From: Streptomyces sp. ALI-76-A
GTDB lineage: Bacteria; Actinomycetota; Actinomycetes; Streptomycetales; Streptomycetaceae
NCBI RefSeq assembly: GCF_030287445.1
Contig: NZ_JASVWB010000002.1
Location: forward strand, 744,001 to 808,000
DNA: 64,000 nt
Direction: 5' to 3'
Below the pieces are notes generated by a model, which saw only the letters and a list, made by a program, of their open reading frames with translations, did no database searches and had not been told where the DNA came from. Both the position numbers and the translations under genes were made by a program. Within the stretch, counting starts at the first letter, position 1. Every line of letters begins with the position of its first letter. Shown piece by piece: positions 45,001-53,282 of the stretch.

Positions 45001-46986
45001 CTAGGAATGCCGCAGTGCGGTGGTGAGCGCGTCCAGGTACGCGGAGACCGGGCCGAGGGTCAGCACACCGCTGCCGGCGCCGGCGAGTTCGCCCGCGGCC
45101 GGTGCGAGCGCGGTGTGCGCCCGTCGCATCGTGGCGTGGTCGCCGACCCGGAGCGCCGTGTGCGCGAGGAGCCCCCACAGGGCCTCGTACAGCAGGTCGC
45201 GCGGCGGGGCGGGCACGGACCCGAGCAGGTGTACGGCCTCGTCCTCCCGGCCCTCGGACGCCAGCAGCAGCGGGCGCGCCCACGGCTCGTACGGACCCCA
45301 GTCGCAGCGCGGACCGGGGTCGAAGGGCTCGTCGTGGCGCACGTGCAGGCACAGCAGGGCCAGCGGCAGCAGTCCGGACTCCAGGCCGGGCATTCCGGCG
45401 CCGTCCAGGGTCATGGCGGCGTCGCGGTAGGCGGACGCGGCGGCGGGCAGGGGCGCCGTCAGCGCCGTGCGCAGCGCGCGGTACCACGTGGTGAAGACGG
45501 ACACCAGGGGGAGTTCGTGGCGCTCGGCCAGCGCGTCGGCGGCCGTGGCGTGCCGGTCGGCTCCGGCGAGGTCGGACCGGGCGCACCGGGCCTGGAGCCG
45601 GATCAGGTGGCCGAGCACCTCGTACGTCACCAGGCTGGTGCGCGAGGCGAGGGAGAGGATCTCGGTGCCGATGGCGTCGCGGCGGCCGGCCAGGCCGGCG
45701 GTCTCGAAGGTCTGCATGAACAGCCCGTTCAGCGCGAACGCGAGCAGCGAGGCGTCACCGAGCCGGCGGGCGAGGTGTTCCGCCTGCCGTGCCGCCTGGA
45801 GGGCGCGGGCACCGGAGGCGGGTCCGTCGGTGGGCAGCGTGCCCCGGGACTCCACCGCGACGGTGGCGAGCAGCCGGGCCCTGGCCGCGTCGTGCGGGCC
45901 GGCGGGCAGCAGGCGCAGCGTCCGCTCGGCCGCCCCGACGAGCCGGTCGGCCTGGGCAGGGTCGTCGCAGCGGGTCCAGATCGCGGGCACGTCGTAGACG
46001 CCGATGACGCGGGCGGTGAGTTCCGGGTCGCCCAGCTGTTCCGCGGCGGCCACGGCGGCCACCCGGTGCCGCCGGGCCGCTTCCAGGCCCCCGCCGCCGG
46101 TCACCGCCAGATCACGCATCAGGCCCGCCGTCGACTCCAGGCGGGTGCGCGCACGGGAGGGGACGACACTCTCGTACGCCGCGGTCGCCTCCGTCCACAC
46201 CTGGGCCGCGGTGCCTCCCGGACCGGGGGCGAGGTGGGCCGCGTGGCGCAGGACGTCCTCCTCCATGCGGGCCAGCCGTGGTCCCGGGTCGACACCGAGG
46301 TGCTCGCGGAGCAGTCGCCGGGCGCGGCGCAGGACGGACAGGGCGTCGGCCTGGCGTCCGGACCGGTACAGGGCGAGGGCGAGCAGCTGCCAGGCGTCCT
46401 CCCGCCAGGGGTGGTCCGCCACGTGGGCGTCCAGGTCCGGGACCGCCTCGGTGGCGGTTCCCCGCGCGATCTGTGCCTCGGCGCGGCGTTCGACGGCGGT
46501 CAGCCGAAGCTCCGTGAGCCGGGAGCGTTCGGCGCGCGCCCAGGATTCCCCGGCGCAGTCGGCGTAGGCGGGGCCCCGCCACAGGGCCAGGGCGTCGTCG
46601 AGGACGGCCACGGCCCGGGCGGGCGGGACGTGCGCGAGGGAGCCGACGAGGCGTTCGAACCGCCAGGCGTCGACGCCGTCGGGGTCGGCCCGCAGGGCGT
46701 AGCCCGGGCCCTCGGTGACCAGGAGCCGGGACGCCGTGCGCGGCGCGCGCTCCGGCTCCAGCGACCGCCGCAGCCCGGCGACGAAGGTCCGCACGGTGCC
46801 CACCGCGTCGGCCGGAGGTTCCGCCCCCCACAGGTCCTCCACCAGGCGCGCGACGGGCACCACCCGGCGTCGGGCGACGAGGAGGCGGGCCAGCACGGCG
46901 CGATGCCTGGGGCCCTTGAGCGAGCGGGGTTCGCCGGTCCGGTCCCAGGCGGCCACGGGGCCCAGGACGCCGAATTCCACTCGCAC
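45001..46986 (-). CDS. SARP/AfsR-type regulator with BTAD and TPR-like C-terminus
   Basis: 661 residues. Residues 1-~95 are an OmpR-type winged helix (VEFGVLGPVAAWDRTGEPRS, VVPVARLVEDLWGAEPPADA, GTVRTFVAGLRRSLEPERAP). Residues ~100-245 are the bacterial transcriptional activation domain (YADCAGESWARAERSRLTEL, WREDAWQLLALALYRSGRQA, LREHLGVDPGP). The remaining ~400 residues are helical repeats without an NB-ARC ATPase, unlike full AfsR. SARPs activate secondary-metabolite and related genes by binding direct repeats near -35. It is divergent from an alpha/beta hydrolase gene 120 bases away, the most likely target. The GTG start has no strong ribosome binding site. Confidence 0.85.
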   Translation of the reverse strand: MRVEFGVLGPVAAWDRTGEPRSLKGPRHRAVLARLLVARRRVVPVARLVEDLWGAEPPADAVGTVRTFVAGLRRSLEPERAPRTASRLLVTEGPGYALRADPDGVDAWRFERLVGSLAHVPPARAVAVLDDALALWRGPAYADCAGESWARAERSRLTELRLTAVERRAEAQIARGTATEAVPDLDAHVADHPWREDAWQLLALALYRSGRQADALSVLRRARRLLREHLGVDPGPRLARMEEDVLRHAAHLAPGPGGTAAQVWTEATAAYESVVPSRARTRLESTAGLMRDLAVTGGGGLEAARRHRVAAVAAAEQLGDPELTARVIGVYDVPAIWTRCDDPAQADRLVGAAERTLRLLPAGPHDAARARLLATVAVESRGTLPTDGPASGARALQAARQAEHLARRLGDASLLAFALNGLFMQTFETAGLAGRRDAIGTEILSLASRTSLVTYEVLGHLIRLQARCARSDLAGADRHATAADALAERHELPLVSVFTTWYRALRTALTAPLPAAASAYRDAAMTLDGAGMPGLESGLLPLALLCLHVRHDEPFDPGPRCDWGPYEPWARPLLLASEGREDEAVHLLGSVPAPPRDLLYEALWGLLAHTALRVGDHATMRRAHTALAPAAGELAGAGSGVLTLGPVSAYLDALTTALRHS

Positions 46987-47106
46987 CGCGCTCCTCGCCC
47001 TTCCCCCACGCCTGCCGTCACCTCAACGTACACGCGTTCATCGGCTGCTCATTCGCTGCCCGGAGGCTGAGCGCATCGCCGACCGACGACCCTGGAGAGC
47101 AGAACC

Positions 47107-47985
47107 GTGCACCCCACCCTCACCGGATTCGACTACCGCCGCGTGGACGTCGCCGAAGGTGTCGCCCTGAACGTGGCCGTCGCGGGCACCGGCAGGCCGG
47201 TCGTGCTGCTGCACGGCTTCCCGCAGACCCACCTGATGTGGCGCCACGTCGCCGCCGACCTCGCGACCGACCACACCGTCATCTGCCCCGACCTGCGGGG
47301 CTACGGCGACAGCGACAAGCCGCGGGAGGACGGTCCGCAGACCTACGCGAAGCGGACGATGGCCGCCGACATCGTCACCCTCGCCCGGCGGCTGGGGCAC
47401 GAGCGGTTCGCGCTGGCCGGTCATGACCGGGGGGCGCTGGTGGCGTTCCGGGCGGGCCTGGACCATCCCGCCGCGATCAGCCATCTGGCCTGTCTGGACG
47501 TCCTGCCGACCCTCGACATGTGGGACGCCCTGCGCGGCACCACGGCCGCGGTCGGCTTCCACCTCTACCTCATGGCGCAGCCGCCCGGCCTCCCGGAGTG
47601 GATGATCACGGCCACCGCGGACGCCTTCTTCGGCCACTTCCTCGACCAGTGGGCCGGCGATCCGCGTGCGGTCCCCGCCGAGGTCCGCGCGGCCTATCTG
47701 CGCGCCTGCCGCGAGGCGGTGCCGTCGATCGTCGCCGACTACCGGGCCTCGGCGGGCGTCGACGTCGAGCACGACACGGCCGACCGCGCCGCCGGGAACC
47801 GGCTGGCCATGCCCGTGACGGTGCTCCAGCAGGACTGGGGCGCGGCGCTCGGGTACGACGCCGCCGCCCTGTGGCGGTCCTGGGCACCGGATCTGCGGCA
47901 CTCGACCGTGTCCCTGGGACACTTCATGGCCGAGGAGTCCCCGACGGACGTCGTCAAGGCGCTGCGCGACCTGCTGGCGCGCTAG
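47107..47985 (+). CDS. Alpha/beta hydrolase (epoxide hydrolase / haloacetate dehalogenase type)
   Basis: 292 residues. The fold is read from VVLLHGFPQTHLMWRHVAAD (oxyanion HGFP), VICPDLRGYGDSDKP, then the nucleophile elbow FALAGHDRGALVAFRAGLDH with Asp as nucleophile (GHDRG), and the late catalytic His in STVSLGHFMAEESP. The GHDRG elbow is typical of dehalogenases and epoxide hydrolases. Cytosolic, no signal. It is divergent from a SARP gene. The stop codon TAG is formed by the first bases of a 169-bp palindromic element, so the original 3' end may have been altered by insertion. Substrate unknown. Confidence 0.85.
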   Translation: MHPTLTGFDYRRVDVAEGVALNVAVAGTGRPVVLLHGFPQTHLMWRHVAADLATDHTVICPDLRGYGDSDKPREDGPQTYAKRTMAADIVTLARRLGHERFALAGHDRGALVAFRAGLDHPAAISHLACLDVLPTLDMWDALRGTTAAVGFHLYLMAQPPGLPEWMITATADAFFGHFLDQWAGDPRAVPAEVRAAYLRACREAVPSIVADYRASAGVDVEHDTADRAAGNRLAMPVTVLQQDWGAALGYDAAALWRSWAPDLRHSTVSLGHFMAEESPTDVVKALRDLLAR

Positions 47986-48150
47986 TGCCGTGGCAGGCAA
48001 CGTTCGCCCCGTCGCGACGCCCGGCACGCCCTCTCGCCGCACCGGCCGAAAGCCCAAGTACATCCAGTATGAGGGCTTCCGGCCGGCACGCCGAGAGCAC
48101 GCACCGGACGCCGCTCCTTGACGGGCAAACGTTGCTTGCCGCGGCACTAG
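47982..48150. mobile_element. 169-bp palindromic MITE-like element, copy A
   Basis: Starts and ends with CTAG. The 28-base ends (CTAGTGCCGTGGCAGGCAAC...) are inverted repeats of each other with about three mismatches, and the interior is also largely palindromic (GCCGAAAGCCCAAGTACATC facing its near complement). No coding capacity. It is nearly identical, in reverse, to copy B at 53041-53209, with about four differences over 169 bases. The opening CTAG supplies the TAG stop of the hydrolase gene. Such an element could be mobilised in trans and could also work as a terminator. Confidence 0.8.
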
Positions 48151-48210
48151 GTGGGCTGTCCCGGGACGTCGGTGACGGGCGACGGCGGTCCCGTCGCGGC
48201 GCCGACACGC

Positions 48211-48246
48211 TCCCCCACTGCCTCGGGGGCGTGGGAGGTGCCCCCA
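48211..48246. repeat. Palindromic C-rich repeat unit
   Basis: CTCCCCCACTGCC then TCGGGGGCGTGGGAGGTGCC: a short imperfect hairpin of a type scattered between Streptomyces genes. It lies between copy A and the half copy. Confidence 0.5.
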
Positions 48247-48253
48247 CTCGACG

Positions 48254-48305
48254 TACGCACCGGACGCCGCTCCTTGACGGGCAGACGTCACCTGCCGCGG
48301 CACTG
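48254..48305. repeat. Half copy of the 169-bp palindromic element
   Basis: GCACCGGACGCCGCTCCTTG and the following bases match the right half of copy A with a few changes, ending GGCACTGG where copy A has GGCACTAG. The left half is missing. Confidence 0.75.
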
Positions 48306-48373
48306 GTCGTCCGCCGGCGTCCCGCGCGATCCCCGCCTCTCGGCGGTGTGATGTGTCCGCGTGCCGACGGCGC

Positions 48374-48410
48374 AGGCCCGGTCACCGAGATCCCCTCGGT
48401 GACCGGGCCT
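48374..48410 (-). terminator. Perfect 16-bp hairpin terminator
   Basis: AGGCCCGGTCACCGAG and its exact complement with the loop ATCCC, 20 bases past the stop codon of the small gene at 48430-48666 (minus strand). Confidence 0.88.
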
Positions 48411-48429
48411 GGGAGCGGGTGTGTCGGTG

Positions 48430-48666
48430 TCAGTTGCCGTCGAGCCGGGCGCGCAGAAGCTTCTTGCCCAGTTCCGCGCCCTTGCGGCTGTCCGCCTGGG
48501 CCTTGCGGAACAGGTCGGCCACCTCTGTGTCCTTCTCACGCTCCGCGTCCTGGATGTAGGACTCCAGCCGCAGCGCGTTGCTCAGGCACGCCTCCACATA
48601 CCAGATCAGGTTGTAGTCCTTGTCCTGCGTGCCGGTCGCGCCGCCGGTCTCCGAACTGCTGGTCAT
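48430..48666 (-). CDS. Small helical protein of unknown function
   Basis: 78 residues: MTSSSETGGATGTQDKDYNL, IWYVEACLSNALRLESYIQD, AEREKDTEVADLFRKAQADS and RKGAELGKKLLRARLDGN. The two amphipathic helices with E/H-poor but acidic faces recall half of a ferritin-like bundle, although I cannot assign it. I know similar ~75-residue proteins from Streptomyces only as hypothetical. GCGGAGGAGG gives a strong ribosome binding site before the ATG at 48666, and a perfect hairpin terminator follows, so it is a real, probably well expressed single gene. Confidence 0.78.
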   Translation of the reverse strand: MTSSSETGGATGTQDKDYNLIWYVEACLSNALRLESYIQDAEREKDTEVADLFRKAQADSRKGAELGKKLLRARLDGN

Positions 48667-48949
48667 TGGGACCTCCTCCGCGATTGTCGTCGTTCCGGAG
48701 TCGGCCGAGTACCCAGCGGAACCGCGACGCAACACGACGGTCCCGGACCGGACCGCGTCGAGGCAGGTTTTCGGCCGCCGGAACGGACAGCGCGATGCCG
48801 ACGACCGGTCACGGTACGTGCCGCTCCGGGCCCCTCGCGGGAGCGCGACCGGTCCCCCGTTCCGGTCGTGCCCCCGCGGTGCGTAGAACGTACGTGTCAG
48901 GCACAACGGTTGGGAATCGTGCCGGTGCCCGCTGTACCGCCCGCAGGGC
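48667..48949. promoter_or_regulatory. Upstream region of the small helical protein gene
   Basis: No gene seen in these 283 bases. The short protein's promoter must lie here. Confidence 0.4.
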
Positions 48950-50434
48950 TCACCCGTGCACAGGTGAGTCCGGATGACCCTGTTTCGTCCGGCCGAGGAC
49001 GGGCGGTTCGAGGTCACCGACCGCCAGATGCGCGAGGACGACCTCGTAGAGATCACTGCCGGCGGCGAGCAGTCGGCGTTCCAGCACGGGTTCAGCGCTG
49101 CGGACGTGTTCGCGCACGGTCTGGGCGTGCATGCCGAGGGCCTGCGCGGCCCGTTCGGCGTTGCCGCCCGCGGCGATCCAGGTCCGCAGGGTGCGGCGCA
49201 GGTCGCGGGCGTCCGGGTCCAGCCGTCCCAGCAGGTCGTGCGCCCAGGCCCGTACGGCGGGCCCGGCCAGCAGGTCGACGAGCCGGACGGAACCCGGCTC
49301 CGGCACGGTGTCCCCGGCCGGATCCTCCGGGAGACCCACCTGGGTGTTGAGGGCGAGATGGGCGGCGGCACGGACCGTCAGGTCGGAGAAGTCCGTGTTC
49401 AGCAGGTCTTCCACCCGTTCCATGCGGGCGCGCACGGTGTTGCGGCTCACGCCGAGGACCTTGGCCGCGCTGACGGCGGTGAACTCCAGGCCCAGCCGGG
49501 TGGTCGAGAGCAGTTCGGCGCGGGTGTGGTGCGCGAGGGTGTCGAGCGGACGCAGCACGCGGGCCGTCCAGTCGCGGAGCGCGGCCGGGTCCATCAGGCG
49601 TTCGGGATGGGTGCGTTCGGCGTAGACGGCCGCCTTGTCCGGCCGGAAACGGGCGACGGCGAGCGCGCTGACGGCCTGCCCGTAGGCGGTGGCGGTACGG
49701 GCGAGGCTCTGCCGGACACTGCCGCCGAGGAACGTGCCCGGGTGCCCGTCGACCAGGGAGCGCAGGGCCGCTCCCGCCGCCTCGCCGGGGGTGACGACGA
49801 TCACGTGCTCGTCCACGGCCGGGCAGCGCACGACCAGGGCCTGCTCCCGCGTCGCGTCGAGGCACTCCTCGGCGAGCCGGTCGCGTTCCTCGGCGCCGCC
49901 TTCCAGGACGTAGACGCAGGCCGTGTCCGTGTCGAGCAGGCCCGGCCACAGGCCCGCGGCGACCCGGCGTGCCGAGTCGGTGTCCTCCACCATCAGCAGT
50001 TGCAGGATCGCCAGCCGCAGATCGGCGGCCGCCCGCCGCAGACGCCGGCCTGCCGCCGCCGTCTCACGGGCCCGCAGCAGCAGTTCCACGACCTGGGCGG
50101 TGTGCAGCACGATCTCGGAGGCACGCCGGTCGAACGGAGCCGGACGCGACACGGCGAGCACGCCGGCCGTGGCCGGATGCGGACGCTGCACTCGCACCAG
50201 GCGCAGATGGCGCCCCTGTCCTTCCCAGGAGGCGGAGGCCAGGCGGCCGGTGACCAGATCCGCGAGCAGGTTCTCGTCCACCTCGACCGGGGTGCCGGCG
50301 AGGACGGCGCCGGACTCGTCCCGCAGGGAGGCGGTGCCCCGTACGCTGCCCGCGAGCCAGGCGACGACCCGGCGGACGTCCCGCCCGGTCGGCCGCAGGT
50401 GGTCGAGCAGTTCCTGCGCCCAGTCCGCTTCCAC
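48950..50434 (-). CDS. PucR family transcriptional regulator
   Basis: 494 residues. The middle holds a GGDEF-like PucR domain; the C-terminal part has the PucR helix-turn-helix LEFTAVSAAKVLGVSRNTVR with ARMERVEDLLNTDFSDLTVR. A second, similar unit lies at the very end (AERAAQALGMHAQTVREHVR with SAEPVLERRLLAAGSDLYEV), so two HTH_30-like segments are present. The N-terminus (ASLRDESGAVLAGTPVEVDE) resembles a sensor domain. PucR regulators control purine and amino-acid use or development. I chose the GTG at 50434, which has GGGGGTGA 8 bases before it; a GTG at 50446 is possible. It stands alone. Confidence 0.8.
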   Translation of the reverse strand: MEADWAQELLDHLRPTGRDVRRVVAWLAGSVRGTASLRDESGAVLAGTPVEVDENLLADLVTGRLASASWEGQGRHLRLVRVQRPHPATAGVLAVSRPAPFDRRASEIVLHTAQVVELLLRARETAAAGRRLRRAAADLRLAILQLLMVEDTDSARRVAAGLWPGLLDTDTACVYVLEGGAEERDRLAEECLDATREQALVVRCPAVDEHVIVVTPGEAAGAALRSLVDGHPGTFLGGSVRQSLARTATAYGQAVSALAVARFRPDKAAVYAERTHPERLMDPAALRDWTARVLRPLDTLAHHTRAELLSTTRLGLEFTAVSAAKVLGVSRNTVRARMERVEDLLNTDFSDLTVRAAAHLALNTQVGLPEDPAGDTVPEPGSVRLVDLLAGPAVRAWAHDLLGRLDPDARDLRRTLRTWIAAGGNAERAAQALGMHAQTVREHVRSAEPVLERRLLAAGSDLYEVVLAHLAVGDLEPPVLGRTKQGHPDSPVHG

Positions 50435-50580
50435 GCCGCTCGTCACCCCCGTACGAGGATCCCTTTCCTCCCGCCCAGCCACGTCGCCCCGCTCCCTCGC
50501 CCGTTGGCCTGTTTCACGCCATACCGCTCGGGACGTTACCCCACCGTTCCCAGCCGGACGCCCGCCCCGGAAGTCCGCCC

Positions 50581-51147
50581 TCACCGCACCCGCACGTGCC
50601 GGTGGCCGTCGAGCGGGAACGCGGGCGGCGCGGCCGGAAGCAGCGCGCTGAACGTGTACCCGCACTTGTCCGCGACCCGGCAGGACGCGGTGTTGTCCAC
50701 CTGGTGCAGCAGGTCGAGCCGGGTCACCTCGCCCGCCGGGCGGGCCGTGAAGGCCCAGTCCGTCAGCGCCCGGAGCGCCCGGGGAGCGATGCCCCGGCCC
50801 CGCGCGTGGGCCGCGGTCCAGTAGCCGACCTCGGCCGACACACCGCCGGGCGCCCCGCGTTTGAGGACGACGTGGCCCGACGGCCGCCCGACGGCCGTAC
50901 CGTCGTGGGTCTCGACCACCGCGAAGGAGAAGCACTCACCGCTCTCCCAGAGCCGTCGCCGCTCCCGCACCCACCGCAGCGCGCCGGCCTCGTCGTGCGG
51001 GGCGTCCGTGACCCACCGCCGCAGCGGCCCGTCGTCGCGGAAGACCGCGGCCAGGCCGGCCGCGTCCCCCGGACACCACGGCCGCAGCCGGAGCGCGGGA
51101 GCGGTCGGTGTGGCGGGGGCTGCCAGTCGTACGGCGGTGATGTCCAT
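50581..51147 (-). CDS. GNAT acetyltransferase of the RimJ/RimL type
   Basis: 188 residues. PALRLRPWCPGDAAGLAAVF opens the fold, FSFAVVETHDGTAVGRPSGH follows, and EVGYWTAAHARGRGIAPRAL is the acetyl-CoA motif A (RGRGIAPRALRAL). The last part, TRLDLLHQVDNTASCRVADK with CGYTFSALLP, is the N-x-x-S-x-x-V-A-x-K-x-G-F/Y pattern of ribosomal-protein and small-molecule acetyltransferases. Acceptor unknown. Convergent with nothing close; it is divergent from the Sua5/YciO gene, 144 bases away. Confidence 0.85.
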   Translation of the reverse strand: MDITAVRLAAPATPTAPALRLRPWCPGDAAGLAAVFRDDGPLRRWVTDAPHDEAGALRWVRERRRLWESGECFSFAVVETHDGTAVGRPSGHVVLKRGAPGGVSAEVGYWTAAHARGRGIAPRALRALTDWAFTARPAGEVTRLDLLHQVDNTASCRVADKCGYTFSALLPAAPPAFPLDGHRHVRVR

Positions 51148-51279
51148 GACCGGAGCGTAGGCGGCCGGGCCCGCACGGCCGGGGCCGGCGCACACGCGGC
51201 CCGCCCCGCGGGCAGCGGTCCCGCACGGTCGGCGGCAGGCGTGCGAGCGCCCCCGCGCACTTCGCGCCCGCGCACCGCT

Positions 51280-51285
51280 TAAGCT
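51280..51285 (+). promoter_or_regulatory. -10 box of the leaderless YciO-type gene
   Basis: TAAGCT lies 6 bases before the ATG at 51292; no ribosome binding site is present. Confidence 0.5.
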
Positions 51286-51291
51286 CGGCGG

Positions 51292-51912
51292 ATGGCGAAG
51301 TACTTCGACGTGCACCCCGACAACCCGCAGCCGCGCACCATCGCGCAGGTCGCCGACAGTGTCCGTTCGGGTGCGCTCATCGCGTATCCGACGGACTCCT
51401 GCTACGCCCTGGGCTGCCGGCTCGGCAGCCGTGACGGCATCGACCGGATCCGGACCATCCGCCGGCTGGACGACCGTCACCACTTCACCCTCGTCTGCCA
51501 GGACTTCGCGCAGCTCGGTCAGTTCGTACGGATCGACAACGACGTGTTCCGCGCGATCAAGGCGTCGACCCCGGGCAGCTACACGTTCATCCTGCCCGCG
51601 ACGAAGGAGGTGCCGCGCATGCTCCAGCACCCCAAGAAGAAGACGGTCGGCGTCCGCATCCCCGACCACGTCGTCACCCAGGCGCTGCTCACCGAGCTCG
51701 GCGAGCCGCTGTTGTCCAGCACGCTGCTGCTGCCCGACGAGGACGAGCCGATGACCCAGGGCTGGGAGATCAAGGACCGGCTCGACCACGTGCTGGACGC
51801 GGTGGTCGACTCCGGGGACTGCGGCACCGAGCCGACGACGGTCATCGACTTCTCCGGCGGCGAGGCCGAGATCGTACGGAAGGGCGCGGGCGACGTCTCA
51901 CGGTTCGAGTAG
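51292..51912 (+). CDS. Sua5/YciO/YrdC family protein (YciO type)
   Basis: 206 residues, a single YrdC domain: VADSVRSGALIAYPTDSCYA, LGCRLGSRDGIDRIRTIRRL, DDRHHFTLVCQDF and STPGSYTFILPATKEVPRML, followed by KKKTVGVRIPDHVVTQALL. The short form without a Sua5 C-terminal domain fits YciO/TsaC, which make threonylcarbamoyl-AMP for the t6A base of tRNAs or have a related role; YciO members often have weak activity. The mRNA is likely leaderless: TAAGCT lies 6 bases before the ATG. Confidence 0.87.
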   Translation: MAKYFDVHPDNPQPRTIAQVADSVRSGALIAYPTDSCYALGCRLGSRDGIDRIRTIRRLDDRHHFTLVCQDFAQLGQFVRIDNDVFRAIKASTPGSYTFILPATKEVPRMLQHPKKKTVGVRIPDHVVTQALLTELGEPLLSSTLLLPDEDEPMTQGWEIKDRLDHVLDAVVDSGDCGTEPTTVIDFSGGEAEIVRKGAGDVSRFE

Positions 51913-52108
51913 GACTCGCGAACGCGTCCGCGGAGGCCGCCACACCGAACGGCTCGACGAGCGCGTCTGACTGAAAGTCGTCGGCGGGTGGCCGGGATTC
52001 ACCTCCGGTGAGGGGGAGTTGGCCGCCTACCAACGGTAAGCACTTGCTTTAACACTCCTTTACCCGTAGACCTTCCCCGTATCAGCGTGACTCGGGGGGA
52101 GTTGGCGG

Positions 52109-53044
52109 ATGGAAGGCACGGTTGACGGGTTCCGCTATGGAGCGGTGACACCGGTCGCGGCGTACTTGATGGCGTGCCTGGGCGGTGCTCTGGGGCTGCG
52201 CTGCATCGTCCGCACCCTGCTGGGCTCGCCGTCGCACAAGCCCGGCTGGCTGGCGCTGGGCGCCGCCTCGATCGGGAGCGGCATCTGGACGATGCACTTC
52301 ATCGCCATGATCGGCTTCAAGGTCGAGGAGACCCGGGTCCGCTACGACGCGGGCCTGACGGTGCTCAGCCTCGCCGTGGCGATCGTCGTCGTCGGCATCG
52401 GCGTGTTCATCGTCGGCTATCGCGGCGCCGACCGCACCACCCTGGGCACCGCGGGCGTGATCACCGGTCTCGGTGTCGCCGCCATGCACTACCTGGGCAT
52501 GGCGGCCATGCACATCAACGGCGACTTCCGCTACGACCCGCTCGTCGTCGCGCTCTCCGTGGCCATCGCGGTCGTCGCCGCCACGGCGGCCCTGTGGGCG
52601 GCGGTCTCGGTCCGCGGCTTCCTGACCAGTCTCGGGGCCAGCCTGATCATGGGCGTGGCCGTGTCGGGGATGCACTACACGGGGATGGCCGCCGTCAGCG
52701 TCCATGTGCACGACAGCGGCAACGGCACCTGGGCGGGCGACTCGCCCACCTCGCTGCTCCTGCCCATGCTGCTGGGGCCGGTCATCTTCCTGGTGCTGGC
52801 GGGGGTGGTGGTGATGTTCGATCCCCTGCTGGTCCTGGGCGACGGCGACTGGAGCCGGGGCACGCGGTCCTCCGGCGGCGGCGTTCCGGACGCTCCGGCC
52901 GGACCGCCGCCCGCGGCTCAGCACCGTTCCCTCTTCGACGCGGTCACCGGTTCCGTACGGCGTGACGTACCCGGAGGGAGCGCGCCCGGCCACCGGCCGC
53001 CGCGCGGCCCGCACCCGGACGCCCCGCGAACACGCGGGCGCTAG
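52109..53044 (+). CDS. MHYT-domain integral membrane sensor protein
   Basis: 311 residues. Seven or so helices at ~15-245 carry the three MHYT motifs: WTMHFIAM, AMHYLGM and GMHYTGM. These conserved Met, His and Tyr residues are proposed to bind copper and sense gases such as O2, CO or NO. No GGDEF/EAL output domain follows, only a ~65-residue proline-rich tail, so signalling must be indirect. GGGGGAG supports the ATG. The tail's stop codon is the TAG of a palindromic element (copy B); the original C-terminus may have been longer. Upstream, 52040-52080 is AT-rich with TTGCTTTAACACTCC, a likely promoter. Confidence 0.87.
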   Translation: MEGTVDGFRYGAVTPVAAYLMACLGGALGLRCIVRTLLGSPSHKPGWLALGAASIGSGIWTMHFIAMIGFKVEETRVRYDAGLTVLSLAVAIVVVGIGVFIVGYRGADRTTLGTAGVITGLGVAAMHYLGMAAMHINGDFRYDPLVVALSVAIAVVAATAALWAAVSVRGFLTSLGASLIMGVAVSGMHYTGMAAVSVHVHDSGNGTWAGDSPTSLLLPMLLGPVIFLVLAGVVVMFDPLLVLGDGDWSRGTRSSGGGVPDAPAGPPPAAQHRSLFDAVTGSVRRDVPGGSAPGHRPPRGPHPDAPRTRGR

Positions 53045-53209
53045 TGCCGCGGCAGGCAACGTTTGCCCGTCAAGGAGCGGCGTCCGGTGCGTGCTCTCGG
53101 CGTGCCGGCCGGAAGCCCTCGTACTGGATGTACTCGGGCTTTCGGCCGGTGCGGCGAGAGGGCGTGCCGGGCGTCGCGACGGGGCGAACGTCGCCTGCCA
53201 CGGCACTAG
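53041..53209. mobile_element. 169-bp palindromic MITE-like element, copy B (inverted relative to copy A)
   Basis: Same length as copy A and, when reversed, identical to it at all but about four positions. Flanked by CTAG on both sides like copy A. It supplies the TAG stop of the MHYT gene. The two copies stand 5.06 kb apart in opposite orientation. Confidence 0.8.
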
Positions 53210-53270
53210 GCGGCGGTTCGGCGGGCGGGGCCTGGGGCCCTCCCCCTCTCGGACGGCGCGGGAGCGTTGT

Positions 53271-53276
53271 TACGGT
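53271..53276 (+). promoter_or_regulatory. Possible -10 box for a leaderless phosphoesterase transcript
   Basis: TACGGT lies 6 bases before the GTG at 53283, with no ribosome binding site. Confidence 0.4.
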
Positions 53277-53282
53277 GCACCG

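Noticed and set aside
52962..53282. N-terminal extension of the metallophosphoesterase through the palindromic element
   Set aside because: The frame is open only because the element lacks stops there; the real start is the GTG at 53283 with a -10-like box.
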